NCBI RefSeq assembly: GCF_002286785.1
Contig: NZ_MUJY01000183.1
Location: 1 to 64,000, forward strand
Reading direction: 5' to 3'
Source of the DNA: Pseudomonas sp. PIC25
Lineage (GTDB): Bacteria > Pseudomonadota > Gammaproteobacteria > Pseudomonadales > Pseudomonadaceae
DNA length: 64,000 nt
Position numbers and translations under genes: made by a program. Positions 47,420-56,935 of the stretch are shown in pieces (position 1 is the first letter of the stretch; each line of letters starts with the position of its first letter). A model generated the notes under the pieces. It saw only the letters and a list, made by a program, of their open reading frames with translations. It was not told the origin of the DNA and did no database searches.

Positions 47420-49018
47420 TCAGGTCCGGAAACGCTCGAGGAAGCCATGCAGTTGCTGCAAGCCGCCATCGATGACCGACACCGAGGTGCTCACCGTCTG
47501 CGCGTCGCCGCGGGTCCGGTTGGCCAGATCGGCAATCCGCCCGATGCGCTGGTCGATGTCCACCGCCACCTGGCTCTGCTCCTCGGTGGCGCTGGCAATC
47601 TGCAGATTGAGGGCGTTGATGGCATCCACCGCTTCGACGATGCCGTCCAGCGCCTGGGTCGCCTGCTGGATGTGCCCGAGGTTATCGCGGGCCTGGGCAG
47701 CACTGTCGCGCATGCTCGAACCGGCGCCATGGACACCCTCCTGCAAGCGCTGGACGATGGCGCGGATTTCTTCGGTTGAAGCCTGGGTCCGGCTGGCCAG
47801 GGTGCGGACCTCATCGGCAACCACGGCGAACCCGCGCCCGGCCTCGCCAGCCCGAGCCGCCTCGATGGCCGCATTGAGCGCCAGTAGGTTGGTCTGCTCG
47901 GCGATGCTGGTGATCACCGCCAGCACCTTGCCCACCTGCTCGCTGTCCTTCTCCAGCGCGCTGGCCTGTTCGGCGCTGCCATCCAGTTGCGCACTCAGCG
48001 CGGCGAGCTGGCCGGCACTGACCTGTACCGCCCTGCGCCCGTCCTGCACCAGGCGCTCGGCCCGCTGGCTGTTCTCCGCGGCCTGGGCCGCGTTGCGCGC
48101 CACGTCCACCACGGTCGCACTCATTTCATTCATGGCCGTGGCGACCTGCTCCAGCTCCTCCTGCTGGCGACTGACCCCGCCACCGGCCGCTTCCACGGCC
48201 AAGAGCACGTCGTCCAGGTGGCGCTGGGTGTTGCCGCAGGTATCCTTGATCCGCCCGAGCAGTTCGCGCACCTGTTCCAGCATGCGGTTGTAGCCATTGG
48301 AGATATGGGCGATCTCATTGTCCCGGTAGCGGCTGTCCAGGCGATTGAGGAAATCCCCGGAACCGACCCGCACCAGCGCGTGCTCGATCGCGCGCAACTG
48401 GCTCATCAGCGGGCTCAGGCCGAACTGGCGGCCAAACACCACCAGGGTCAGGATGCCCAGCACACAGACGAAGGCGATCCACATCTGGGTGCGCTGGGTC
48501 CGCTCGGCCAGCTCGGTCATCATGCCAACGGCGCCATTCATGTCCTTGAGCAACGCCACCGACGCCGCCTGGACCTCATCCAGCGACGCCTCGCCGGTCC
48601 GGTCGGCCAGTTGCTCAAGCAGTGGGCGCAAGGTCTGCCAGCGCTCTCCGACACGCGCCAGTTGCGCCTGCACCGTCACATCGGGAAACGCGCTGATGTT
48701 GCGTGCCGGGTTGCCGTTCGTCAGGTCCCGGTGCGCCTGTTCGAATTGTTCGAGGGTACCCTGGAATACCACCCGCTCGCCGACGCCCTGGCTCAGCAAC
48801 AGCGCTTCCTTGGTCATCTTCTGGCTGAGCATGCGCTGCGCGCCTGCCACATTGAGGGTGTCCGGCGACACCGACATGCTCAGGTACAAGGCCACTGAGG
48901 CGCTGGCGGCCAGCACGAACATCAAGACATAGGAAAACAGGAACTGGTGGTTCAGCGTTCTCAGGCCGATACCGGCGAGCAACCGATCCAACACGTGGGT
49001 AACACTGTGCGACGACAT
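47420..49018 (-). CDS. PilJ-domain chemoreceptor, probably nitrate-sensing (McpN-like)
   Basis: A 532-residue methyl-accepting protein. A membrane helix at about 28-48 is followed by a periplasmic PilJ-type sensor of about 130 residues that contains LNVAGAQRMLSQKMTKEAL, like the nitrate-binding P-box of NarX/NarQ and of McpN (PA2788). Then come a second membrane helix (MWIAFVCVLGILTLVVFG), HAMP and the signalling tip [34 protein letters not shown]. The ligand assignment rests on that motif. Confidence 0.9.
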   Translation of the reverse strand: MSSHSVTHVLDRLLAGIGLRTLNHQFLFSYVLMFVLAASASVALYLSMSVSPDTLNVAGAQRMLSQKMTKEALLLSQGVGERVVFQGTLEQFEQAHRDLTNGNPARNISAFPDVTVQAQLARVGERWQTLRPLLEQLADRTGEASLDEVQAASVALLKDMNGAVGMMTELAERTQRTQMWIAFVCVLGILTLVVFGRQFGLSPLMSQLRAIEHALVRVGSGDFLNRLDSRYRDNEIAHISNGYNRMLEQVRELLGRIKDTCGNTQRHLDDVLLAVEAAGGGVSRQQEELEQVATAMNEMSATVVDVARNAAQAAENSQRAERLVQDGRRAVQVSAGQLAALSAQLDGSAEQASALEKDSEQVGKVLAVITSIAEQTNLLALNAAIEAARAGEAGRGFAVVADEVRTLASRTQASTEEIRAIVQRLQEGVHGAGSSMRDSAAQARDNLGHIQQATQALDGIVEAVDAINALNLQIASATEEQSQVAVDIDQRIGRIADLANRTRGDAQTVSTSVSVIDGGLQQLHGFLERFRT

Positions 49019-49184
49019 CTCGGCGTCCTCCCTGGAGCGATACGAAAGAGGCGCCGAGCATGAAAGAGCCGAGGAGCGGATATCTTGATCTACCGCAGGT
49101 TCGCACCCTGTCCGACAATCGGGCAGACAAGCGGTACCGGCTCGATCGGATCAACCCGAGCCCGGCCGGTCCAGCACCACCGCC

Positions 49185-49637
49185 TCAGTGCGCCTCGCCT
49201 TCCGTCCAGCGGCCACCGCCGCTTTCGCAGTCGACTTTCGCCTGTCCCTTGTCCAGCGCCTGGTAATGGTAGGTGACGATCTTCGCTTCGTCCGGCACGT
49301 TCGGCGGCGTCCCCGCCTCCTGGCCGTAGCGGCCGGAGGACATTTCGTTGGCCAGGGTCTCCTGGGTCAGGGGCGCGACGCACTTGCCGAAGTAACCGGA
49401 GGGGCAGGTCTGGCGCTTTTCCTTGCGCATGCCGGCGACGTCTCCGGTCTTGTTGTTGCAGGACCAGTCCAGCGACCCTTGCGGCATACCCTCATGCTCG
49501 AAGCAATATTCGTTGCCACCGTTGCTCGGCGGGGTCTTGGCCTCGGCCTGGGCGGACACGTGGCAGGATTCGGCCAGCGCCGGCAAACACGCGGAAGCTA
49601 CGAAGGCCAGGACGGTGGCGCGTAGAAGAGCATTCAT
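49185..49637 (-). CDS. Cysteine-containing secreted protein of unknown function
   Basis: A 150-residue protein with a signal peptide ending ALA (about residue 22). The mature part has about eight Cys (ESCHVS, EYCFEH, WSCNN, QTCPSG, GKCVAP, KVDCES), suggesting disulfides. GGAGG lies upstream of the ATG. No family was recognised. Confidence 0.7.
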   Translation of the reverse strand: MNALLRATVLAFVASACLPALAESCHVSAQAEAKTPPSNGGNEYCFEHEGMPQGSLDWSCNNKTGDVAGMRKEKRQTCPSGYFGKCVAPLTQETLANEMSSGRYGQEAGTPPNVPDEAKIVTYHYQALDKGQAKVDCESGGGRWTEGEAH

Positions 49638-49909
49638 GGCGAACCTCCAGCGAAAGCGGAATGGGAACCCTCGCGGTCCCTTGAATTGTGACGGCCTACC
49701 GACGGCAGAGTTCGTCCCCTCGGCGGTGATGAAGTCGACAACCTGGGCAAAGCGCCAGCAGTCCGACGATAGCCTCAGGTTAGAATCCGTCGCTCTCCGG
49801 CGGCCCCGCCGGACCAATGGAAACCTGACCGAACAGCCGCCGCCGGCCGGGGTCACTCCCCTATATCGCGCCCCAGGCGTCCATCGACCTCAGCCAAGGG
49901 ATTGATCGC

Positions 49910-51157
49910 ATGCTCGAAATCGCCGCCGTCTTCATCAGCCTCACCGCCGCGCTGGCCTACCTGAACCACCGCTTCGTCGGTTTCCCGCCGACCATCGGCG
50001 TCATGGCCATCGCCCTGGGCTTCTCGCTCCTGCTCCAGGGGTTGAGCGCGCTAGGCCACTCGGCGCTGGAGGACAGCATCGAGACGATGATGAACCGCAT
50101 CGACTTCAACGACCTGCTGATGAACGGCATGCTTTCCTTGCTGCTGTTCGCTGGCGCCCTGCACATCAACCTTTCCGACCTGCGCGAGCGGCGCTGGGCT
50201 ATTGGCTCGCTGGCAACCCTGGGCGTGCTGGTGTCCACCGCCCTGATCGGCGCCTGCGCCTACGGCGTCTTCCAGCTCTTCGGCTTCCAGGTCTCCTGGA
50301 TCTACTGTCTGCTGTTCGGTGCGCTGATCTCGCCCACCGACCCCATCGCCGTACTCGGCATCATGCGTTCGGCGGGCGCACCCAAGCCGCTGGAGATCAC
50401 CATCGTCGGCGAATCGCTGTTCAACGACGGTGTCGCCGTGGTGGTGTTCACCGTGCTGCTGGGCATCCTCGCCGCCGGCGAGATTCCCAGCGCCGGGGAG
50501 ATCGGCTGGCTATTCATCGAAGAAGCCATCGGCGGCATGCTGTTCGGCGCCCTGCTCGGCTGGATCGTCTATCGCATGCTGAAAAGCATCGACCAGTACC
50601 AGGTGGAAGTCCTGCTGACCCTCGCCCTGGTCATTGGCGGCTATACCCTGGCGACCTACCTGCACCTGTCGGGCCCCATCGCCATGGTGGTGGCCGGCCT
50701 GATCATCGGCAATCAGGGCCGGCTCCACGCCATGTCCGACAAGACGCGGGAAAACGTCGACAATTTCTGGGAGCTGATCGACGAAATCCTCAACGCGGTG
50801 CTGTTCGTGCTGATCGGCATGGAGCTGCTGCTGTTGCCCTTCACCTGGCTCTACCTGGCGATCGGCGCAACCCTGATGCTATCGATCCTGATCATCCGTC
50901 TGCTGACCATCGGCTTGCCCTTTTCGCTGATCCGCCTGCGCGGCGACGTACCGCGCGGAACCATCCGCCTGCTCACCTGGGGAGGATTGCGCGGCGGCAT
51001 CTCGGTGGCCCTCGCCCTGGCCCTGCCGGCCGGCGAGGAGCGCAACCTGCTGCTGAACATCACCTACATCATCGTGCTCTTCTCGATCCTGGTGCAGGGC
51101 CTGAGCATCGGCCGGCTGGTGCGCAACCTCTGCGGCAGCGAACCGCGCACACACTGA
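49910..51157 (+). CDS. Sodium/proton antiporter, CPA1 (NhaP) family
   Basis: A 415-residue inner-membrane antiporter with about 12 helices. The CPA1 ion-site motif is ISPTDPIAVLGIM (about 140-152), and GESLFNDGVAVVVFTVLLG (about 164-182) carries the conserved Asn-Asp pair. LLTWGGLRGGISVALALALP near the C-terminus is also characteristic. It exports Na+ or K+ in exchange for H+. It lies just before the SAH riboswitch; the two are transcribed separately. Confidence 0.9.
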   Translation: MLEIAAVFISLTAALAYLNHRFVGFPPTIGVMAIALGFSLLLQGLSALGHSALEDSIETMMNRIDFNDLLMNGMLSLLLFAGALHINLSDLRERRWAIGSLATLGVLVSTALIGACAYGVFQLFGFQVSWIYCLLFGALISPTDPIAVLGIMRSAGAPKPLEITIVGESLFNDGVAVVVFTVLLGILAAGEIPSAGEIGWLFIEEAIGGMLFGALLGWIVYRMLKSIDQYQVEVLLTLALVIGGYTLATYLHLSGPIAMVVAGLIIGNQGRLHAMSDKTRENVDNFWELIDEILNAVLFVLIGMELLLLPFTWLYLAIGATLMLSILIIRLLTIGLPFSLIRLRGDVPRGTIRLLTWGGLRGGISVALALALPAGEERNLLLNITYIIVLFSILVQGLSIGRLVRNLCGSEPRTH

Positions 51158-51178
51158 CGCGCAGCTCGTCCGCAACGC

Positions 51179-51207
51179 TTGGGGATAGCCACGCGCCCGG
51201 CTATAAT
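51179..51207 (+). promoter_or_regulatory. Sigma-70 promoter of sahH
   Basis: TATAAT (51202-51207) is a perfect -10 element. TTGGGG lies 17 bases upstream as a weak -35. Transcription would start near 51214, ahead of the riboswitch. Confidence 0.7.
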
Positions 51208-51251
51208 CGCCGGGCTTCACACGGCCGACTCCGCTCGGCCGTCCCGCCACC

Positions 51252-51354
51252 CATCCGAGGGGCGCTGCAGCAGAGACCCGGAGCCACCGCATCGCGCGTG
51301 CCTTCGTCCTGTCAGGCTCGGTTGGGGCGTTGCCAAACGCATCAACGGCGCCCA
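51252..51354 (+). ncRNA. S-adenosylhomocysteine riboswitch
   Basis: The conserved core is present: CCGAGGGGCGCTGC (51255-51268), GTCAGGCTCGG (51311-51321) and AACGGCGCCC (51344-51353). CCGAG pairs with CTCGG (P1) and GGGCGC pairs with GCGCCC. The pairing of the last element lies about 30 bases before the sahH ATG. SAH binding is known to turn on sahH; here the segment between the first and second conserved parts is the variable P2 arm. Confidence 0.9.
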
Positions 51355-51382
51355 TTCGCACATCACGAATGGAGACTCTTTC

Positions 51383-52792
51383 ATGAGCGCTGTACTGACG
51401 CCTGCCGGTTTCACCGACTACAAGGTCGCCGACATTTCCCTGGCTCCCTGGGGCCGCCGCGAAATCATCATCGCCGAATCGGAAATGCCTGCCCTGATGG
51501 GCCTGCGCCGCAAATACGCCGCCGAACAACCGCTCAAGGGCGCGAAAATCCTCGGCTGCATCCACATGACCATCCAGACCGCCGTGCTGATCGAAACCCT
51601 GGTCGCCCTGGGCGCCGAGGTGCGCTGGTCGTCCTGCAACATCTTCTCGACCCAGGACCAGGCCGCCGCCGCCATCGCCGCCGCCGGCATTCCGGTGTTC
51701 GCCTGGAAAGGCGAGACCGAGCAGGAATACGAGTGGTGCATCGAGCAGACCATCCTCAAGGACGACCAGCCCTGGGACGCCAACATGGTGCTTGACGACG
51801 GCGGCGACCTGACCGCGATCCTGCACCAGAAGTACCCGCAGATGCTCGACCGCATCCACGGCATCACCGAGGAAACCACCACCGGCGTGCACCGTCTGCT
51901 CGACATGCTCAAGGCCGGCACCCTGAAAGTCCCGGCGATCAACGTCAACGACTCGGTGACCAAGAGCAAGAACGACAACAAGTATGGCTGCCGCCACAGC
52001 CTCAACGACGCCATCAAGCGCGCCACCGACCACCTGCTGTCCGGCAAGCAGGCGCTGGTCATCGGCTACGGCGACGTGGGCAAGGGCTCGGCACAGTCGC
52101 TGCGCCAGGAAGGCATGATCGTCAAAGTCTCCGAAGTCGACCCGATCTGCGCCATGCAGGCTTGCATGGACGGCTTCGAAGTCGTCTCGCCGTACAAGAA
52201 CGGCCTCAACGACGGCACCGAAGCCAGCATCGACCGCGACCTGCTGGGCAAGATCGATCTGATCGTCACCACCACCGGCAACGTCAACGTCTGCGACGCC
52301 AATATGCTCAAGGCGCTGAAGAAGCGCGCCGTGGTCTGCAACATCGGTCATTTCGACAACGAGATCGACACCGCCTTCATGCGCAAGGCCTGGGCCTGGG
52401 AAGAAGTGAAGCCGCAGGTGCACAAGGTCCATCGCACCGGCGCGGACGGCTTCGATCCGCACAACGACGACTACCTGATCCTGCTCGCCGAAGGCCGCCT
52501 GGTGAACCTGGGCAACGCCACCGGCCACCCGAGCCGGATCATGGACGGTTCCTTTGCCAACCAGGTACTGGCGCAAATCCACCTGTACGGCGCGAAGTTC
52601 GCCGACCTGCCGGCCAGCGGCAAGCCGGCGCAGATCCGTGTGGAAGTGCTGCCGAAAAAGCTCGACGAAGAAGTCGCCCTGGAAATGGTGAAAGGCTTCG
52701 GCGGCGTGGTCACTCGCCTGACCGCCCAGCAGGCCGAGTACATAGGCGTGACCCAGGAAGGCCCGTTCAAGCCGGATAGCTACCGTTACTAA
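51383..52792 (+). CDS. sahH: S-adenosylhomocysteine hydrolase
   Basis: A 469-residue NAD-bound enzyme splitting SAH into homocysteine and adenosine. Signatures: [16 protein letters not shown] (about 53-68), [17 protein letters not shown], the NAD fold [15 protein letters not shown] (about 229-243) and the C-terminal KPDSYRY, whose Lys-Tyr contact NAD. An insertion of about 40 residues near 150-190, typical of proteobacterial enzymes, is present. GGAGA precedes the ATG. It removes the inhibitor SAH generated by MetK-fed methyltransferases. Confidence 0.97.
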   Translation: MSAVLTPAGFTDYKVADISLAPWGRREIIIAESEMPALMGLRRKYAAEQPLKGAKILGCIHMTIQTAVLIETLVALGAEVRWSSCNIFSTQDQAAAAIAAAGIPVFAWKGETEQEYEWCIEQTILKDDQPWDANMVLDDGGDLTAILHQKYPQMLDRIHGITEETTTGVHRLLDMLKAGTLKVPAINVNDSVTKSKNDNKYGCRHSLNDAIKRATDHLLSGKQALVIGYGDVGKGSAQSLRQEGMIVKVSEVDPICAMQACMDGFEVVSPYKNGLNDGTEASIDRDLLGKIDLIVTTTGNVNVCDANMLKALKKRAVVCNIGHFDNEIDTAFMRKAWAWEEVKPQVHKVHRTGADGFDPHNDDYLILLAEGRLVNLGNATGHPSRIMDGSFANQVLAQIHLYGAKFADLPASGKPAQIRVEVLPKKLDEEVALEMVKGFGGVVTRLTAQQAEYIGVTQEGPFKPDSYRY

Positions 52793-52802
52793 CCACAGCC
52801 CC

Positions 52803-52871
52803 AAGCTACGGGCCGCAAGCTGCAAGAGGGAGCGAATCCACTTGCCGCTTGAGACTTGAAGCTTGCCGCTG
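52803..52871. repeat. CTTGCCGCT-type repeats between sahH and metF
   Basis: GCAAGCTGCAAG (52815), CTTGCCGCTTGAGACTTGAAG (from 52841) and GCTTGCCGCTGAG form short inverted and direct copies. A related unit, AGCTTGCCGCTTCTCACTTACCGCTTGCAG, precedes rsmE at 63311. They are dispersed Pseudomonas repeats. Confidence 0.55.
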
Positions 52872-52888
52872 AGAAGGGAACCTTCTCC

Positions 52889-53734
52889 ATGTCGCAAGAA
52901 CGCCGTTACAGCTTCGAGTTCTTCCCTGCCAAGACCGAAGCCGGACACGAAAAACTGCTGGCCACCGCGCGCCTGCTGGCTGGCTATAACCCCGATTTCT
53001 TTTCCTGCACCTATGGGGCTGGCGGCTCGACCCGCGACCGTACCCTGAACACCGTGCTGCAGCTGGACAGCGAAGTGAAGGTGCCTACCGCGCCGCACCT
53101 GTCCTGCGTCGGCGACTCCAAGGCCGAGCTGCGCGAGCTGCTGGCGCGCTACAAGGATGCCGGGATCAAGCGCATCGTCGCCTTGCGCGGCGACCTGCCG
53201 TCCGGCATGGGCATGGCCAGCGGCGAGCTGCGCTATGCCAACGAACTGGTCGAGTTCATCCGCGCCGAAACCGGCGAACACTTCCACATTGAAGTGGCCG
53301 CCTACCCGGAAGTCCATCCGCAGGCGCGCAATTTCGAATCCGACCTGGCCAACTTCGTGCGCAAAGCCAAGGCCGGCGCCAGCAGCGCCATCACCCAGTA
53401 CTTCTTCAACGCCGACAGCTATTTCTACTTCGTCGAGCGCGTGGGCAAGATGGGCGTGGACATCCCGGTGGTGCCCGGCATCATGCCGATCACCAACTAC
53501 AGCAAGCTGGCGCGTTTCTCCGATGCCTGCGGTGCGGAAATCCCGCGCTGGGTACGCAAGCAATTGGAAGCCTACGGCGATGACATCGACAGCATCCAGG
53601 CGTTCGGCGAGCAGGTGATCACCGAGATGTGCGAACGGTTGCTGCAAGGTGGCGCGCCGGGTCTGCACTTCTACACTTTGAACCAGGCCGAACCCAGCCT
53701 CGCCATCTGGAACAACCTCAAACTGCCCCGCTGA
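52889..53734 (+). CDS. metF: 5,10-Methylenetetrahydrofolate reductase
   Basis: A 281-residue FAD enzyme making 5-methyltetrahydrofolate for methionine synthesis. The start YSFEFFPAKTEAGHEKL is characteristic, as are CTYGAGGSTRDRTL, ALRGDLPSG, ITQYFFNADSY and VPGIMPI. It lies 96 bases after sahH on the same strand, so methionine regeneration and SAH removal are encoded together. Confidence 0.95.
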   Translation: MSQERRYSFEFFPAKTEAGHEKLLATARLLAGYNPDFFSCTYGAGGSTRDRTLNTVLQLDSEVKVPTAPHLSCVGDSKAELRELLARYKDAGIKRIVALRGDLPSGMGMASGELRYANELVEFIRAETGEHFHIEVAAYPEVHPQARNFESDLANFVRKAKAGASSAITQYFFNADSYFYFVERVGKMGVDIPVVPGIMPITNYSKLARFSDACGAEIPRWVRKQLEAYGDDIDSIQAFGEQVITEMCERLLQGGAPGLHFYTLNQAEPSLAIWNNLKLPR

Positions 53735-53781
53735 CGGACGCAGCGGCCGCGAGCGCGGCCGCTGCCACTCAAGGACGAGCC

Positions 53782-55944
53782 ATGAAACAGCACCGCCTTT
53801 CCCTCATCGCCCTGCTTTTCGGCGGATTCGCCGCTCCCTTCGCCCAGGCCAGCAGCGATGACGGCTGTTACCCGGAATGGTCGCTCATCCACCACCAACT
53901 GGATGCCTGCAGCAACCTGCCCTTCCTCAGCCCGGGCAACGACAGCCAGGTGAACCTGCGCTTGCTGCTGACCGATGCCGGCCAGGCCTCGCTGCCGGAA
54001 TACCCGGTTTCGGAGTACGACCGCACGCTCGGCTACGGCCCGGTGCCCTTCAACCTGGCCATGCTCCACGAGCCCAGCACGCCCGTCGAAGCGGCAGCCT
54101 CCACGTCCACCGCCCCCGAGCCGGCAGACGATCTGCTGCAACGCATCGGCGGCGACGTCGCCAGCCTGAGCCTGGGCGACGAGGACAGTTATGCCGAGGG
54201 TGAAGGTGGACGTGGACGCAGTAACAACCGCGACACCGCCCGGCTATTCCTGACCCGGCTGCTCGAAGCCGACCTGCCCGACGCCGAGCGCCAGGAGCTG
54301 GCCCGCGTCCGTCTGCGCATGCTCCAGTTGCATCTGGAAGAGGGCTCGGAGGACGCACTCACCCCGACGGGTATCGAGACGCCGCTCGGCCAGCAGTTCG
54401 CCCGCTACCTTACCGGCGCCACGGCTTTCTATACCGGTGACTTCGACACGGCCCGGCAGGACTTCGAGGCGCTTGTCGACAGCGAGGACGACTGGCTGCG
54501 CGAAACCGCCCGCTACATGACCGGGCGCACCCAATTGAACGCCGCCCAGCGCAACGCCTTCGACGAGTGGGGCTACCCGCAGATGGAGAACGTCGACCAC
54601 GATGCTCTGCAGACCGCGCGAACCGCCTTCGAGGCGTATCTCGCCGCCTACCCGGAGGGCCGCTACGCCCTTTCCGCGAACGGCCTGCGCCGCCGGCTCT
54701 ACTGGCTGATGCAGGACCCACGCAAGCTGGCCGACGAATACGCCCGGCTGTTCGCCGAAGCGAATGCGCAACAGAACCCGGATCAGCAGGTGGCCCTGCT
54801 GCAGGAAGTGGATAACAAACTGCTCACCGTCACCACTCCCGATGCGGTCGACAGCCCCCTGCTGCTGGCCACGCTCGACCTGATGAAATTGCGTACCGAC
54901 GCGCCTGGTGCCCTCGGCCTGGAGGCCCTCCAGGCCCAGCGCGGGTCGTTCCAACAACATCCGGCGCTGCATGCCTATCTGCTGAGCGCCTACCACTTCT
55001 TCGTCGAAGGCTCCCCGGAGAAAACCCTGGAAAGCCTGCCCAGCACACTCCCGACGACGCCGCTGGACTACCTGACCTTCAGTCAGCAGACCCTGCGTGG
55101 CCTGGCCCTGGAGGCCAAAGGCGACCGGCAGCAGGCGGCCAAGCTTTGGCTGGACCTGCTGCCCCTGGCCCAGCGCCCCTTGCAGCGCGCCCAACTGGAA
55201 CTGGCCCTGGCCATGAACTACGAGCGCAGCGGCCAACTGGACGCGGTGTTCGCCGACGGCTCGCCCATCCGTACTCCCCGTGTCCGGGAAATCCTGTTGC
55301 GCCATGTCGCCGGCCCTGACCTGCTGCGCAAGCAGGCCCAGGCGGGCGGAGTTCCGAATGAAGAACGGGAAACGGCGCTGTTCGCCCTGCTCTACAAGGA
55401 CTTGCTCCGCGGCCATTACGGCGATTTCTCCACCGACCTGGCACTGCTGCCGAAGACAACGTCGGAGCAGCCCGCCGCCAACGTCGACAGCCTGCGCAAC
55501 CTGGCACTGTTCCGCTGGGCTGGCGGCGATACCTCGGGCTATCAGTGTCCGCCCCTCGCAGAGACAGCCCAGGCGCTACAGGCGAACGCACAGGACCCGA
55601 AAGGCTTGAACTGCCTGGGCGAATTCATCCTGCGCAATGGCCTGGACGGCTTTGCGCTGGACCGCCAGCCCGACGAACAGGTCCTCGGCGGCAGTGAGCC
55701 GCTGTTCCCCGGCCCGGTCTATTCGCGGCTGGACGGTTATCTGCAGGTGGTTGCCGATGCCAAGGCTTCCACCGAGGACAAGGCCTATGCGCTGTACCGG
55801 GCGATCAACTGCTACGCGCCGAGCGGCTACAACGGCTGCGGCCCGCAGGACATTCCACAGAGCCAGCGCAAGCAGTGGTTCCAGACCCTGAAGAACCGCT
55901 ATGCCCAAACCACCTGGGCACAGACGCTGAAGTACTACTGGTAG
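53782..55944 (+). CDS. Secreted helical-repeat (TPR-like) protein of unknown function
   Basis: A 720-residue protein with a signal peptide ending AQA (about 23). Most of the rest is alpha-helical with TPR-like segments (LTGATAFYTGDFDTARQDFEALVD, TARTAFEAYLAAYPEGRYALSANGLRRRLY). A low-complexity acidic/Gly region lies at about 120-150. The C-terminus has four to five Cys (YQCPPL, LNCLGE, NCYAPSGYNGCGPQD). Such proteins are often annotated as YfiO-like outer-membrane assembly proteins without proof. The next gene starts 3 bases after its stop. Confidence 0.72.
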   Translation: MKQHRLSLIALLFGGFAAPFAQASSDDGCYPEWSLIHHQLDACSNLPFLSPGNDSQVNLRLLLTDAGQASLPEYPVSEYDRTLGYGPVPFNLAMLHEPSTPVEAAASTSTAPEPADDLLQRIGGDVASLSLGDEDSYAEGEGGRGRSNNRDTARLFLTRLLEADLPDAERQELARVRLRMLQLHLEEGSEDALTPTGIETPLGQQFARYLTGATAFYTGDFDTARQDFEALVDSEDDWLRETARYMTGRTQLNAAQRNAFDEWGYPQMENVDHDALQTARTAFEAYLAAYPEGRYALSANGLRRRLYWLMQDPRKLADEYARLFAEANAQQNPDQQVALLQEVDNKLLTVTTPDAVDSPLLLATLDLMKLRTDAPGALGLEALQAQRGSFQQHPALHAYLLSAYHFFVEGSPEKTLESLPSTLPTTPLDYLTFSQQTLRGLALEAKGDRQQAAKLWLDLLPLAQRPLQRAQLELALAMNYERSGQLDAVFADGSPIRTPRVREILLRHVAGPDLLRKQAQAGGVPNEERETALFALLYKDLLRGHYGDFSTDLALLPKTTSEQPAANVDSLRNLALFRWAGGDTSGYQCPPLAETAQALQANAQDPKGLNCLGEFILRNGLDGFALDRQPDEQVLGGSEPLFPGPVYSRLDGYLQVVADAKASTEDKAYALYRAINCYAPSGYNGCGPQDIPQSQRKQWFQTLKNRYAQTTWAQTLKYYW

Positions 55945-55947
55945 CGC

Positions 55948-56685
55948 ATGGGGCGGCTCGCGCGAACCCTGGCCGCCCGTATTCTGCTGGCTTTCCTGGC
56001 CGCTCCGTGGCCTTCCGGCCCGGCGAACGCTGCCGTGGAGGCCAGCGACTACGATGCCTTCTGGCTGTGGGGCGGCGTCCGCCCTCAGCCCGTCCTGGGC
56101 CAGGCCAGGACCCTGTACATCCTGCAAGGCCAGATCAGCGCCACACGCCGCAGTGCACGCCCCGAAGTTCGCTTCGCCGCTCAGGGCGTGGCCATTCCCA
56201 AGCCGGGCCGCAGCGAGGTCTGGCTGGCCTATCGCGCGCACACCCTGCGCTGGCCGGCGCACGTCCACGACACCCTGCTCGCGCAATTGCGCCGCTGGCA
56301 GCGCGCCGGACACCGGGTGGTCGGTGTACAGATCGACTTCGACGCCCGCACGCTGCACCTCCATGAATATGTGGATTTCCTCCGCGACCTGCGCCGCCGC
56401 CTGCCGGACGAATACCGCCTGAGCATCACCGGGCTGCTGGACTGGAGCAGCAATGCCGACCCGGCAGCCATCGGCCAGTTGAAGGGCATCGTCGACGAGG
56501 TGGTGGTCCAGACGTACCAGGGCCTTTCGACCATTACCGACTATCAGGCCTACCTGCCGCGGGTCAGCCGTTTGGGCCTGCCGTTCAAGATCGGGCTGGT
56601 GCAGCAGGGCGAGTGGCGGGCGCCGGACTACCTCACCCGCTCGCCCTGGTTCCGTGGCTACGTGGTGTTCCTGCGCAACCCGTGA
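55948..56685 (+). CDS. DUF3142-family exported protein
   Basis: A 245-residue protein with a signal peptide (RTLAARILLAFLAAPWPSGPANA). The body resembles a TIM-barrel-like domain with VVGVQIDFDARTLHLHEYVDFLRDLRRRL and VDEVVVQTYQG, the DUF3142 pattern. It is encoded 3 bases after the TPR-like gene and so probably acts with it in the envelope. No activity is known to me. Confidence 0.75.
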   Translation: MGRLARTLAARILLAFLAAPWPSGPANAAVEASDYDAFWLWGGVRPQPVLGQARTLYILQGQISATRRSARPEVRFAAQGVAIPKPGRSEVWLAYRAHTLRWPAHVHDTLLAQLRRWQRAGHRVVGVQIDFDARTLHLHEYVDFLRDLRRRLPDEYRLSITGLLDWSSNADPAAIGQLKGIVDEVVVQTYQGLSTITDYQAYLPRVSRLGLPFKIGLVQQGEWRAPDYLTRSPWFRGYVVFLRNP

Positions 56686-56787
56686 AGCAGATACCGGAAG
56701 AACGGCAAGGCGAGTGTTCGGCCGATCACACCCCGGCGCACCGCGACAACCGTTCAGCAAGAGGAACGCAGCATCGCCCGCAGGCTC

Positions 56788-56796
56788 TGTTATACT
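56788..56796 (+). promoter_or_regulatory. Extended -10 promoter of rhlE2
   Basis: TGTTATACT is an extended -10 element with no good -35. It implies a 5' leader of about 135 bases before the ATG at 56936. Confidence 0.5.
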
Positions 56797-56935
56797 CGGC
56801 GCTTCCCGCCAGGCTTACGCCCGGATGCGCGGCCCGAGTGGCCCCGCAGGACCGGACGGGATCGCACGCCAGTTGCGATTCAAGCCAGGCAGATCACCCC
56901 ATCGGGCATCGCCCTAGAACTGAACAGGATTTCTC

